DNA of 64,000 nt from Flavobacterium agrisoli. GTDB taxonomy: Bacteria; Bacteroidota; Bacteroidia; Flavobacteriales; Flavobacteriaceae. The notes below the pieces were generated by a model. It was not told the DNA's origin, searched no databases, and saw only the letters and a program-made list of their open reading frames with translations. The stretch covers positions 248,001 to 312,000 of the forward strand of contig NZ_JAEHFV010000001.1 in assembly GCF_016522065.1 (NCBI RefSeq). The letters run 5' to 3'. Both the position numbers and the translations under genes were made by a program. This document shows positions 9,380-17,581 of the stretch, one piece after another. The number at the start of each line of letters is the position of its first letter. Positions within the stretch are counted from its first letter, which is position 1.

Positions 9380-10294
9380 TTAAACTCGGAAAATTCCGCC
9401 TACAGCAATTATTTTTTGAAAAAAGAAAAAATCTTGCGAGGCTTTATCATCAGCACTTAAAGTAGTTCGAATATCTTGCATGTTGATATAACCTCCTTTT
9501 AATTCACCTTGTATGTAAAAGTGCTTAAAAAAGGTTATGTTTAATCCTGCTTTTGCCGAAAGACCGTAACCAGAAACATGGAAATCATCATGACGTTCTT
9601 TTCCAAGCAAAGTGGTGTTTGTTTTGGGGTATAAAAGTCCAGCTCCAATACCTTCGGTTAGATTAATTTGTACTTTATCAATGTTTGGTAAACGGAACCA
9701 TTTTGAAATATCATCAAAACGAGATACTTCGGTATGAACGTAGTTTAAACCATCTGTATGTTCATACATTAAAAAAGGAGGAGTACTTTCCAAAGTAGTA
9801 CCAGTATCCATACCGCCTTCTTGAGCGCCATGTTGAGACATATCTACTGGTGTGTTGTTATAATCTCCGTTGTAAAAAGAACCCGCTTGATCGGTTGGTA
9901 AATTAATATATCCCGTAACATTCGCTGTTTGATTTTGTGTCATGACGTATTTCATATGATCTACTCCAACAGCAACGCTGTAATGGTCATTAATAAAATA
10001 ACCCAAACGTAAATTAGTTTGCGGAATAGTCATTTTAACCGGATTGACGTAATCGAGATGCCATCCTTTTGGTTTATCATGAGCGGTCATGTTGTCTATT
10101 GTGAAATTATAATCTTTACCTCTGAAATTCACATCGGAATCGGTATAAGTTTCACGGTTTCCTCCCCACATAACAAAAAATTTTCCTTTGTTGTGAGCTG
10201 TATATTTATCTTGAACTTTGATTTCTTCTTGTGCAAAAATAGACGAAGTGATGCTTATGGCCATTACAACCATAGCAGTTAGTTTTGTTTTCAA
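9380..10294 (-). CDS. Putative outer-membrane beta-barrel protein
   Basis: A 304-residue protein of unknown function. It has a clear Sec signal peptide (residues 1-21, ending SSIFAQ), no later hydrophobic helix, and alternating hydrophobic/polar segments rich in aromatic residues. Examples are NLRLGYFINDHYSVAVGVDHMKY and, near the end, FFKHFYIQGELKGGYINM. It ends in an amphipathic strand (KIIAVGGIFRV), all typical of a beta-barrel in the outer membrane. The gene follows kdsA by 18 bp, so the two are probably co-transcribed. No specific ligand or enzyme motif was recognised. Confidence 0.7.
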   Translation of the reverse strand: MKTKLTAMVVMAISITSSIFAQEEIKVQDKYTAHNKGKFFVMWGGNRETYTDSDVNFRGKDYNFTIDNMTAHDKPKGWHLDYVNPVKMTIPQTNLRLGYFINDHYSVAVGVDHMKYVMTQNQTANVTGYINLPTDQAGSFYNGDYNNTPVDMSQHGAQEGGMDTGTTLESTPPFLMYEHTDGLNYVHTEVSRFDDISKWFRLPNIDKVQINLTEGIGAGLLYPKTNTTLLGKERHDDFHVSGYGLSAKAGLNITFFKHFYIQGELKGGYINMQDIRTTLSADDKASQDFFFFQKIIAVGGIFRV

Positions 10295-10312
10295 TTTGAA
10301 TTTAAATTTGTT

Positions 10313-11131
10313 TTAGAATTGATTTACGGTTTTTCGAATGGCCACTAATTTATTCATTAGGGTTTCAAAATAATCCAAATGTAACATGTTGGCGCCGTCA
10401 CTTTTGGCATTGGCAGGATCAAAATGAGTTTCAATAAAAATTCCATCAACTCCGACAGCAATTCCTGCTTTGGCTACGGTTTCAATCATATCGGGTCTTC
10501 CACCGGTAACGCCTGCCGTTTGATTGGGTTGTTGTAATGAGTGAGTAACATCTAAAACCGTTGTAGCATATTGCTGCATGGTTGGAATTCCTCTAAAATC
10601 TACTATCATGTCTTGATAGCCAAACATGGTACCACGGTCTGTAACCATTACATTTTGATTGTTACAATCTAAAACTTTTTGTACAGCGTGTTTCATGCTT
10701 TCGGGACTCATAAATTGTCCTTTTTTCAAATTAACGGTTTTACCTGTATTGGCAGCTGCTACAACCAAGTCGGTTTGACGCACTAAGAAAGCTGGAATTT
10801 GTAAAACATCTACATATTGGGCTGCTTTATCAGCATCTTCATTGGTATGAATGTCGGTTACGGTAGGAATTTTAAAAGTTTCTGAAACTTTTCGCAAAAT
10901 TTTTAATGCTTTTTCATCTCCAATTCCTGAAAAACTGTCAATTCGAGAGCGATTTGCTTTTTTAAATGAGCCCTTAAAAACGTACGGAATTTCAAGTTTA
11001 TCGGTAATACCAACTAGTTTTTCTGCAATTCGAAGAGCCATTTCTTCTCCTTCTATAGCGCAAGGACCTGCTAATAAAAAGAAATTTCCACTATCAGTAT
11101 GTTTGATTTGAGGGATATTGTGTATGTTCAT
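10313..11131 (-). CDS. kdsA: 3-deoxy-D-manno-octulosonate 8-phosphate synthase
   Basis: A 272-residue enzyme that condenses phosphoenolpyruvate with arabinose 5-phosphate to give Kdo-8-phosphate, the precursor of the LPS inner core sugar Kdo. Family marks are LLAGPCAIEGEE (residues 19-30), KGSFKKANRSR (residues 53-63), DIHTNEDA and the C-terminal GIFIETHFDP. The cysteine in GPCAIE (Cys24) is at the position of the metal ligand in class II, metal-dependent enzymes such as Aquifex KdsA, where E. coli has asparagine. It likely needs a divalent metal. It has its own TAnnTTTG box and is followed 18 bp later by the outer-membrane protein gene. Confidence 0.95.
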   Translation of the reverse strand: MNIHNIPQIKHTDSGNFFLLAGPCAIEGEEMALRIAEKLVGITDKLEIPYVFKGSFKKANRSRIDSFSGIGDEKALKILRKVSETFKIPTVTDIHTNEDADKAAQYVDVLQIPAFLVRQTDLVVAAANTGKTVNLKKGQFMSPESMKHAVQKVLDCNNQNVMVTDRGTMFGYQDMIVDFRGIPTMQQYATTVLDVTHSLQQPNQTAGVTGGRPDMIETVAKAGIAVGVDGIFIETHFDPANAKSDGANMLHLDYFETLMNKLVAIRKTVNQF

Positions 11132-11151
11132 AGGAATTTGTTTTACGACTG

Positions 11152-11159
11152 CAAAGGTA
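11152..11159 (-). promoter_or_regulatory. Predicted kdsA promoter -7 box
   Basis: On the minus strand this reads TACCTTTG followed by CAG, an exact consensus match 20 bp before the kdsA ATG. No well-spaced TTG was seen. Confidence 0.6.
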
Positions 11160-11215
11160 GTTAGGTTTTACCATTAACTATTTAGTTCTTATGAATTTTT
11201 TAAGAACGCCAATTG

Positions 11216-11668
11216 TTAATTGTTTTTCTTGAGTGTAAGTCCAATCGGAACCTTTAAATATCCTTTTTCATAGATATTTAAATAAAGTGTTACTGGTTTT
11301 TTTTGACCTTCCCATTTTAATTCATAAACATCTAATAATCCGGCACCCATATTACTTCTTTTTGAAGGAAACGGACAGCAACTTTCTAGTTTGGAATACG
11401 TTATTTTTTCGCCTTTGGGTCCTGCTAAAGCATTCAAAAAACGTTCCTGATTAACCGTTTCTTCTCGGGTTGTTTTGAAAAAAATATTAATAGGATAATC
11501 GGGATCATAACCGTATTTTTTGTCTTTACTGAATTCGGTTATTAAAAAAGTATTGTCTTTTGTTAAGGTTAAATTTGGCGCATTATCATCTACGTTTTTT
11601 AAGGTTGATTTTGTACTGGTACAAGAGATACAAATAAGAGATAGAATTAAAATTACAATTTTTTTCAT
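11216..11668 (-). CDS. Small lipoprotein of unknown function
   Basis: A 150-residue predicted lipoprotein. The N-terminus MKKIVILILSLICISC ends in a lipobox with Cys16, so the mature protein would be lipidated and held in the inner or outer membrane. The remainder is a compact polar domain with a CC pair (ESCCPFPSK) and a run GAGLLDVYELKWEGQKKPVTLY that looks like beta strands. I do not recognise a named family. It sits upstream of kdsA with an 84-bp gap, but kdsA has its own promoter box, so a functional link is not established. Confidence 0.7.
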   Translation of the reverse strand: MKKIVILILSLICISCTSTKSTLKNVDDNAPNLTLTKDNTFLITEFSKDKKYGYDPDYPINIFFKTTREETVNQERFLNALAGPKGEKITYSKLESCCPFPSKRSNMGAGLLDVYELKWEGQKKPVTLYLNIYEKGYLKVPIGLTLKKNN

Positions 11669-11722
11669 GCTTGTTTTTGCTTAAAATAATACGGATTAAA
11701 AGTAAGAATTAGCGGGTACAAA

Positions 11723-11761
11723 AAAGTCTATTTTATTTAATATTGAAATAAAATAGACTTT
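11723..11761 (-). terminator. Intrinsic terminator of the prmA-clpS operon
   Basis: A perfect 16-bp stem (11723-11738 with 11746-11761, AAAGTCTATTTTATTT arm) has a 7-nt loop and a T-run on the minus strand. It lies 20 bp past the clpS stop. Confidence 0.85.
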
Positions 11762-11781
11762 GAAATAAAACCAAAATTGGT

Positions 11782-12057
11782 TTAAATAATTTCGGCGCTA
11801 AGCCCCGCTTCTAAAAGTTGTGAGCATTGCGGTTTAAGTTTGGCTAAAGGACCTGTTTTTACGGTACATTTGCCATTATAATGAATAATTAAAGAACATT
11901 GTTCGGCTTGTTCGGGAGTATGATGGCAAACACGCATTAAAGTTTCAATTACATGATCAAAGGTGTTGACATCATCATTATAAAGAATAATTTCGTTATT
12001 AAAACCAATAGATTCTTTCTCTCTTACACGTTCTCTTACTTTTTCTTTCGTACTCAT
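11782..12057 (-). CDS. clpS: ATP-dependent Clp protease adaptor ClpS
   Basis: A 91-residue adaptor that delivers N-degron substrates to a Clp ATPase. The core ILYNDDVNTFDHVIETLMR and CHHTPEQAEQCSLIIHYNGKC are the conserved N-end-rule binding segments (NDDxT/N-type loop and the helix lining the pocket). The N-terminal ~18 residues are highly charged and probably disordered. It follows prmA by 30 bp in one operon. The only Clp ATPase in this window is ClpC at 55.5-58.1 kb, a plausible partner, although classical ClpS works with ClpA. Confidence 0.94.
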   Translation of the reverse strand: MSTKEKVRERVREKESIGFNNEIILYNDDVNTFDHVIETLMRVCHHTPEQAEQCSLIIHYNGKCTVKTGPLAKLKPQCSQLLEAGLSAEII

Positions 12058-12087
12058 TTGAAAAGTTTTATACTGTTAATGAATATT

Positions 12088-12924
12088 TTACGAATTTACG
12101 TATTTTAATGATACCCAATTGTTTCTTTGGAACTTTTTAACATAGCGTAGCCCTTTTTGAGTACACGATTCATCGATAAAAGGAATGTCTTCTTCATAAA
12201 AACCACTCAAAAGCAAAATGCCTTTTGGGTTTAAACAAGCTACATAACGTTCCATGTCATTTAGTAAAATATTTCGGTTAATATTGGCTATAATCAAATC
12301 GTAATCTTTTCCTTCCAATAAAGCCGCATCTCCTTCATAAACGGAAATGTGTTGGCAATTATTGCGTTCGGCATTTTCAATAGAATTTAAATAACACCAA
12401 TTGTCAATATCAATAGCGTCGATAGGTTGGGCACCTTTCATTTCGGCTAATATTGCCAAAATAGCTGTTCCGCAACCCATATCTAAGGTTTTTAAATTGG
12501 ATACCTCTGTTTCTAATAAATGCTGAATCATCATGTGAGTGGTTTCATGATGTCCGGTTCCAAAACTCATTTTAGGTTCAATTACAATATCAAATTCGGC
12601 ATTGGTTTTTGGGTGAAAAGGTGCTCGAACATGGCATTTTCCGTCTACATCAATAGGCTCGAAGTTTTTTTCCCATTCTTCATTCCAGTTTACCTGATCA
12701 ATTTCTTCAACGGTATACGTAATAGTAAATTCATCCGAATTTAAAATATACACGTCTTCTAAAATGTTTTCTTCCCAAAGTTCTTTTTTTATAAATGCCG
12801 ATATACCGGTTTCGGTTTCGGTAAAACTTTCAAAAGCCAATTCGCCTAATTCAGCAATTAATATTTCAGAACCCAATTCCTTTGGTTCGATGTTAAAATG
12901 ATAACCTAAGTAACTATTTGACAT
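12088..12924 (-). CDS. prmA: Ribosomal protein L11 methyltransferase
   Basis: A 278-residue SAM-dependent methyltransferase that trimethylates ribosomal protein L11. An N-terminal substrate-recognition domain (QVNWNEEWEKNFEP) precedes the Rossmann domain with MSFGTGHHETTHMM, the SAM motif TLDMGCGTAILAI and the IIANINRNIL motif typical of PrmA. I place the start at the ATG at 12924. An upstream in-frame TTG at 12942 would fall inside the predicted -7 box, so it is probably not used. The gene is followed by clpS in the same transcript. Confidence 0.93.
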   Translation of the reverse strand: MSNSYLGYHFNIEPKELGSEILIAELGELAFESFTETETGISAFIKKELWEENILEDVYILNSDEFTITYTVEEIDQVNWNEEWEKNFEPIDVDGKCHVRAPFHPKTNAEFDIVIEPKMSFGTGHHETTHMMIQHLLETEVSNLKTLDMGCGTAILAILAEMKGAQPIDAIDIDNWCYLNSIENAERNNCQHISVYEGDAALLEGKDYDLIIANINRNILLNDMERYVACLNPKGILLLSGFYEEDIPFIDESCTQKGLRYVKKFQRNNWVSLKYVNS

Positions 12925-12939
12925 GAGCAGTATTTTTTG

Positions 12940-12947
12940 CAAAGGTA
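12940..12947 (-). promoter_or_regulatory. Predicted prmA-clpS promoter -7 box
   Basis: TACCTTTG on the minus strand, ending 15 bp before the ATG at 12924. Its position argues against the in-frame TTG at 12942 as start codon and predicts a very short leader. Confidence 0.6.
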
Positions 12948-12966
12948 CGTAGCCAAGCGGTAATTT

Positions 12967-13380
12967 TTATAAAAATTTAGCTTTTAATTCGGGTGTAGCA
13001 ATCATACATTTTTGCTTTTTTCCGTTAAGGCGGTAACGGTTTTTGGCAACAAAGTCATAAAGTGCATCTGAAATAAAAATCGGAATCAACCGAAACAACG
13101 GACTTAATTTCCAAATTCCGCCTAGCTCATTACCAATGGCAATAACAGCCGAAGATTTATAAAAATAAGCGACTTTGGGTTCGAACAAAATAAGACTATC
13201 CATTTTTGAAAAACTGATTCCTATTGATTTGCAAATGGCAATTCCGAGTTCCGATTGCAAAGCAACAAACCGAAAAATATCTTTTTTATCGCGTTTGATG
13301 ATAAACTGAACCGCAGAATCGCAGAGATTACAGAATCCGTCGTAAAGAATAATTTTTTTATTTGGAGGAAATGTGTGCAT
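12967..13380 (-). CDS. DCC-family thiol-disulfide oxidoreductase-like protein (DUF393)
   Basis: A 137-residue protein of the DCC family. Near the N-terminus it has ILYDGFCNLCDSAVQFIIKRD with the CxxC pair Cys17/Cys20 embedded in the family motif DGxCxLC, and later YDFVAKNRYRLNG, the second family motif. The fold is thought to be thioredoxin-like and a redox role is usually proposed, but no substrate is known. The ATG at 13380 is chosen over a start eight codons earlier because it begins just before the conserved strand. It stands between prmA and the mutS2-tail copy. Confidence 0.85.
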   Translation of the reverse strand: MHTFPPNKKIILYDGFCNLCDSAVQFIIKRDKKDIFRFVALQSELGIAICKSIGISFSKMDSLILFEPKVAYFYKSSAVIAIGNELGGIWKLSPLFRLIPIFISDALYDFVAKNRYRLNGKKQKCMIATPELKAKFL

Positions 13381-13462
13381 ACTGATTATAAGATTTGGAA
13401 TCAATAGTTTATATATACCAACTCAAAAAAATCCTGAATAGTATGATTTTAACACACGCTAA

Positions 13463-13549
13463 CTATTTTTTAACAGCTTCCACCAATTCCAATTCGTCTA
13501 AGTTTACTTTTGAGGTAAAAACGCCGTAATTAACAGTTGCTTTATTTTT
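13463..13549 (-). pseudogene. Second copy of the mutS2 3' end
   Basis: About 85 bp repeat the last 28 codons of mutS2 (14245-14331) with roughly six differences. In the mutS2 frame the copy reads KNKATVNYGVFTSKVNLDEL then ELVEAVKK and a TAG stop. Five of the differences are synonymous and one changes Ala to Val. Upstream the frame hits TGA at once because the T-run is one base shorter, so it is not expressed as a protein. It is a remnant or imported orthologous tail, not an independent gene. Confidence 0.9.
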
Positions 13550-13575
13550 TCATGGAAATCATTTTTTAAGGATTT

Positions 13576-14199
13576 TTATTTAATCTTTTTGGTATCATCT
13601 TTTTTTAAAACAATATCATTTTTGGTATTTTTAATTTTTATAGTTTCGGATTTATAACCCTTTAAATAAAAATATAAGATATCATTTTCACGACTAGTAA
13701 GTGTGTATTTTCCTTGAGAATCCGATCTAAATGACTCTTTCCTATTCAAATTTGTTATTATAACATTTTCAATGGGATTTTTTTGAGAATTGGTAATTGT
13801 TCCTGTGATTTTTATTTCTTCGCTTCCAGAAGAATAAAGATTATAAGTTGTTTTAAATTTCTCGATAGAATTAATATTTTTATTTTTTAAAGTCAATATT
13901 AAAACTCCTTTTCTAGCACCTTTTCCATAGATTTTTGTTACTGCACTATCTTTCAAAACGGTTATGCTTTCAATCTCTTTTGGATTAATTATATTTAAAA
14001 AAGCAGTATCATTTCCCAATAAAATTCCATTTATAACAATGAGCGGATTATTTTCTTTTTCGTAAATACTCTTATACAATTCTTTCTAAATATTTTTTTG
14101 AGCTATTATTTTTGAATTATTTGGTGTTTGGTTATGAGCATAAAAAAATAAAGAACTTAAAAGTAAAAGAGCTGAAAAATATAATTTTAAGTTTTTCAT
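13576..14199 (-). pseudogene. Secreted plug-like/carboxypeptidase-regulatory-like protein, interrupted by an in-frame amber codon
   Basis: From an ATG at 14199 the frame gives a signal peptide (MKNLKLYFSALLLLSSLFFY...), then a TAG at codon 38 (14086-14088), and continues in the same frame to a stop at 13576. The part after the TAG has two segments. The first resembles the plug of SusC-like TonB-dependent receptors (NPLIVINGILLGN, INPKEIESITVLKDSAVTKIYGKGARKGVLIL). The second is like a carboxypeptidase-D regulatory domain (ITGTITNSQKNPIENVIITN, FRSDSQGKYTL). An in-frame TTG at 14079 could start a leaderless form but it would lack the signal peptide. With no barrel it is not a receptor. It lies between mutS2 and the copy of the mutS2 tail. 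Confidence 0.75.
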
Positions 14200-14244
14200 A
14201 ATTAATTTTCTTTGGTTATTTAGTTTTAAATCAGAAATATACAA

Positions 14245-16410
14245 TTATTTTTTAGCAGCTTCCACCAATTCTAATTCGTCTAAATTTACTTTTGAGGTAA
14301 AAACACCGTAATTGACGGTTGCTTTATTTTTTTCAATATTATCAATACTTCCCACCGACCTTCCGTCAATCATGCGTACGCGATCGCCAATTTTTAAAAT
14401 GGGTTTTGGTTTTTCAACTACTGGTTTTAGTTTTTTAGTCTTTTTTTCTTCCCTAATGACGTCAATTTGAACTTCTACTTCTTTAATGACTTCTTTTTTC
14501 TTTTCGGCAATTATTTTTTTCTCTTTTGGAGTAGCTTTTTTACGCTTGGAATTTTCAATTTCTACTATTTTTAATAATTCGCCTATGAGTTCCTTTTTGT
14601 TTTTATTGTTAAAATATTTTTCCGATAAATCATCTACTTTTTGTCCTATATAAATCAGCTTTTGGTTGCTATCGTACAACTCTTGGTAACTTTCGAGTTT
14701 TTGCTTGATTTTCACATTGATGTTTTCCATCTTTTTGCTTTCCTCGCGTGCTCTAGTTTCTTCTTCTTTTAGATTTAAAGACGTTTTTTCGAGTTTAGAG
14801 CGCTCTTTTTGCAAAGTAGCAATGGTTTTATCAAAACGCACTTTTCCGCCTTCAATTTTCTTTTTCGCTCGATTAATTAGCCCGAAAGGAATGCCGTTTT
14901 TTTGCGCCACTTCAAAAGTAAAAGAACTTCCTGCTTGTCCTAAAATTAACTTGAACATCGGCTCTAATGATTTTTCATCAAAAAGCATGTTGGCATTGGT
15001 TGCATACGGCAATTCGTTGGCCAACATTTTTAAGTTGGAGTAGTGGGTGGTTATAATTCCGAATGCTTCTCGGTGATAAAATTCTTCTAAGAAAATTTCA
15101 GCCAAAGCACCCCCTAATTCGGGATCCGAACCTGTACCGAATTCATCTATTAAAAACAGTGTTTTATGATTACATTTTTTTAAAAAGTAATTCATGTTTT
15201 TTAATCGATAACTGTATGTACTTAGATGATTTTCAATAGATTGATTATCTCCAATATCAGTTAAAATACGATCAAATAAAAAGGTTTCACTTCGCTCATG
15301 AACCGGAATTAACATACCCGATTGCAGCATTAATTGCAACAAACCAACCGTTTTTAACGAAATGGTTTTACCCCCGGCATTAGGTCCCGAAATAACAATA
15401 ATGCGGTTATCTTGTTTGAGTTCTATGGTTTGCGGATAGGTAATTTCGTTTTTTTCTTTGTTGTTTAAATACAGAATGGGATGGTACGCTTCTCTAAAAA
15501 ACAGCCTGCGTTCTTCGGTAATATTAGGTAATATTCCTTTGATTTTATTGGCATATTTGGCTTTTGCAGCTATGACATCGATATCACTTAAAAATGCTTG
15601 ATACTCTTTTAATAAGGGCAAAAAAGGCCTAATTTCGTTAGATAATTTTTTTAAAATTCGAGTAATTTCTTCCTTTTCTTCGTATTCTAAATTGCCCAAT
15701 TCTCTTGAATATTTAAGAGTTTGTTCAGGCTCAATATAAGCAATGCTTCCTGTTTTGGAAGTACCTAAAATAGTTCCCTTCACCTTTCGGCGATACATGG
15801 CTAAAACGGCTAAAACACGTCGGTTTTGTACAAAACTTTCCTTAATATCATCCAAGTAGCCTAAACCGTTGTAATGGGTTAATGCGGCTCCAAAACTTTG
15901 GTTTACTTTACCGCGAACTAAGTTCATGCTTTTACGAATTTCGGATAATTGGGGTGAAGCATTGTCTTTAATTTCTCCATATTTGTCAACTACAACGTCA
16001 ATAAAACTTATAATGTCTTTGGTGTATTCAACTTGTAAGCCACGCTGATTTAAATTCGGATAATAATCATCAAATTTTTTTAAAAAGGTCAATAAGACAT
16101 TTACAGTTTGCGATAAATTGGCAATTTTTTTAAAACTTCCAACTTCCAAAAAACTATCTTCAATTGCTAAAAATTTAATTTCGTTTGTAATGGCTTCAAA
16201 ACCATGGTTTGGGATAGCATTGTTATTATCAAAAGAAGCTACATATTCGGAAGTTTGATGAAGCGACTGAAGTAAGTTTTCCTTATCTCTAAACGGTTTA
16301 ATTTCGAGTGCTTTTTCTTTACCAATATCGGTATTACACATTGCCGAAATGGTTTCGAGTATGGTTGGAAATTGTAAATCTTGTAAGGTTTTATCGGTAA
16401 TTGATGTCAT
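14245..16410 (-). CDS. mutS2: MutS2-family protein lacking the Smr domain
   Basis: A 721-residue MutS-like ATPase. After an N-terminal helical region and the clamp/lever helices comes the ATPase with Walker A VISGPNAGGKTISLKT (about residue 340), LTDIGDNQSIENHLSTYS and Walker B FLIDEFGTGSDP. A long charged coiled coil follows (KTIATLQKERSKLEK...). The C-terminus is a short KOW-like beta segment (ILKIGDRVRMIDGRSVGSI) and there is no Smr nuclease domain, which in Firmicutes MutS2 adds about 80 residues. MutS2 is tied to recombination control and rescue of collided ribosomes rather than mismatch repair. Its last 28 codons are duplicated at 13463-13549. Confidence 0.92.
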   Translation of the reverse strand: MTSITDKTLQDLQFPTILETISAMCNTDIGKEKALEIKPFRDKENLLQSLHQTSEYVASFDNNNAIPNHGFEAITNEIKFLAIEDSFLEVGSFKKIANLSQTVNVLLTFLKKFDDYYPNLNQRGLQVEYTKDIISFIDVVVDKYGEIKDNASPQLSEIRKSMNLVRGKVNQSFGAALTHYNGLGYLDDIKESFVQNRRVLAVLAMYRRKVKGTILGTSKTGSIAYIEPEQTLKYSRELGNLEYEEKEEITRILKKLSNEIRPFLPLLKEYQAFLSDIDVIAAKAKYANKIKGILPNITEERRLFFREAYHPILYLNNKEKNEITYPQTIELKQDNRIIVISGPNAGGKTISLKTVGLLQLMLQSGMLIPVHERSETFLFDRILTDIGDNQSIENHLSTYSYRLKNMNYFLKKCNHKTLFLIDEFGTGSDPELGGALAEIFLEEFYHREAFGIITTHYSNLKMLANELPYATNANMLFDEKSLEPMFKLILGQAGSSFTFEVAQKNGIPFGLINRAKKKIEGGKVRFDKTIATLQKERSKLEKTSLNLKEEETRAREESKKMENINVKIKQKLESYQELYDSNQKLIYIGQKVDDLSEKYFNNKNKKELIGELLKIVEIENSKRKKATPKEKKIIAEKKKEVIKEVEVQIDVIREEKKTKKLKPVVEKPKPILKIGDRVRMIDGRSVGSIDNIEKNKATVNYGVFTSKVNLDELELVEAAKK

Positions 16411-16433
16411 GTTTTATCCAAAATAGAAAGGAG

Positions 16434-16441
16434 CAAAGTTA
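16434..16441 (-). promoter_or_regulatory. Predicted mutS2 promoter -7 box
   Basis: TAACTTTG on the minus strand ends 23 bp before the mutS2 ATG. A second similar box in the same direction occurs a few bases upstream, near 16442-16449. Confidence 0.5.
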
Positions 16442-16495
16442 CAAACTTACGAGCTTTAAAACGAGTTCAATTACGGCTACTTTTAAAAAGTTGTT

Positions 16496-16503
16496 TAAGT
16501 TTG
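16496..16503 (+). promoter_or_regulatory. Predicted ung promoter -7 box
   Basis: TAAGTTTG matches the consensus 17 bp before the ATG at 16521. It supports that ATG over in-frame starts further upstream, which would lie before the transcription start. Confidence 0.5.
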
Positions 16504-16520
16504 TACCAAACGAATTATCT

Positions 16521-17192
16521 ATGGACTTAAAAATAAATAATGATTGGCAAAATGTGTTAGCGGCAGAAATGCAAAAGCCTTATTTTATTGATTTGATTAA
16601 AGTTGTAGAAAAAGAATACCAAGATTTTACGTGCTTCCCGCCTCAAGATTTGATTTTTTCGGCCTTTAATTCCTGTTCATTTGCTGATTTGAAAGTGGTT
16701 ATTATTGGTCAGGATCCATATCATGGAGTGGGAGAGGCCAATGGTTTGAGTTTTTCTGTGAATGATTCGGTAAAAATTCCGCCCTCGTTACGGAATATTT
16801 TTAAAGAAATTCATGATGATTTAGATGCTGTTTTAATGCCCAATACGGGTAATTTAGCGTCTTGGGCACAACAAGGTGTTTTGTTGTTAAATGCTTCTTT
16901 AACCGTACGGAAAGATGCACCTAATAGTCACAAACATTTGGCATGGAATCAATTTACGGATGCTGTAATTCAGCTTATTTCTGAACAAAAAGAACACATC
17001 GTTTTTTTGCTTTGGGGTGGTTTTGCTCAAAAAAAAGGGGCAAAAATTAATCGAACTAAACATTTGGTTTTAGAATCGGGTCATCCTTCGCCAATGAGTG
17101 CCAATCAAGGGAAATGGTTTGGAAATAAACATTTTAGTCAAACAAATGCTTATTTAAAAACATGGGGAAAAGCGCCCATAAATTGGTTTTAA
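16521..17192 (+). CDS. ung: Uracil-DNA glycosylase
   Basis: A 223-residue family 1 UNG that removes uracil from DNA and starts base excision repair. It shows the water-activating loop VVIIGQDPYHG (Asp65), the PPSLRNIFKEI segment, LLLNASLTVR, the uracil-binding FLLWGGFAQ region and the DNA-intercalating loop ESGHPSPMSANQG. Length fits the family when the ATG at 16521 is used. Its stop codon overlaps the stop codon of the convergent gene at 17189-17566 by 3 bases, so no room is left for a terminator. Confidence 0.96.
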   Translation: MDLKINNDWQNVLAAEMQKPYFIDLIKVVEKEYQDFTCFPPQDLIFSAFNSCSFADLKVVIIGQDPYHGVGEANGLSFSVNDSVKIPPSLRNIFKEIHDDLDAVLMPNTGNLASWAQQGVLLLNASLTVRKDAPNSHKHLAWNQFTDAVIQLISEQKEHIVFLLWGGFAQKKGAKINRTKHLVLESGHPSPMSANQGKWFGNKHFSQTNAYLKTWGKAPINWF

Positions 17193-17566
17193 TTCGCTTT
17201 AGTAATCGATTCTAAAACTGCTTTATTTTCGTAATTGATTACTTTGACAATGATTTCTTGGTTTTTGACTGTTTTGCCTTCAATCACATACAATTTTCCT
17301 TTTTTATACGCGATATTGCTATTATCAAAATCGATATCGCCGTATTGAAGTGTGTTTTTAATATCTAAAGTATCAATCCAATTTTCTTTTAAAACACTAG
17401 AAGCTTCTTCAGAATAATGGAAGGGTTTGCTACGTAAATTGCTTAAAACTCGGGCATTAGGAAAATAATTGCAACTGGTGTCTTTTCCTCCAAAAACAAA
17501 AGCAACAAAAAAACAACCGATCATTAATCCTAACAAATAATAAGCAAGACGCTGAGAAAATTTCAT
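17189..17566 (-). CDS. Small membrane-anchored protein, DUF4258-like
   Basis: A 125-residue protein with one N-terminal hydrophobic segment (residues ~8-26, YYLLGLMIGCFFVAFVFG), which is a membrane anchor or uncleaved signal. A small alpha/beta domain follows, with DIDFDNSNIAYKKGKLYVIEG and KNQEIIVKVINYENKAVLESI. The pattern resembles DUF4258 proteins common in Flavobacteriia, whose function is unknown; this assignment is from memory of the family. The ATG at 17566 is preferred because an upstream TTG at 17584 lies inside the predicted -7 box. Confidence 0.75.
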   Translation of the reverse strand: MKFSQRLAYYLLGLMIGCFFVAFVFGGKDTSCNYFPNARVLSNLRSKPFHYSEEASSVLKENWIDTLDIKNTLQYGDIDFDNSNIAYKKGKLYVIEGKTVKNQEIIVKVINYENKAVLESITKAN

Positions 17567-17581
17567 AAAAATTATTTTCGG

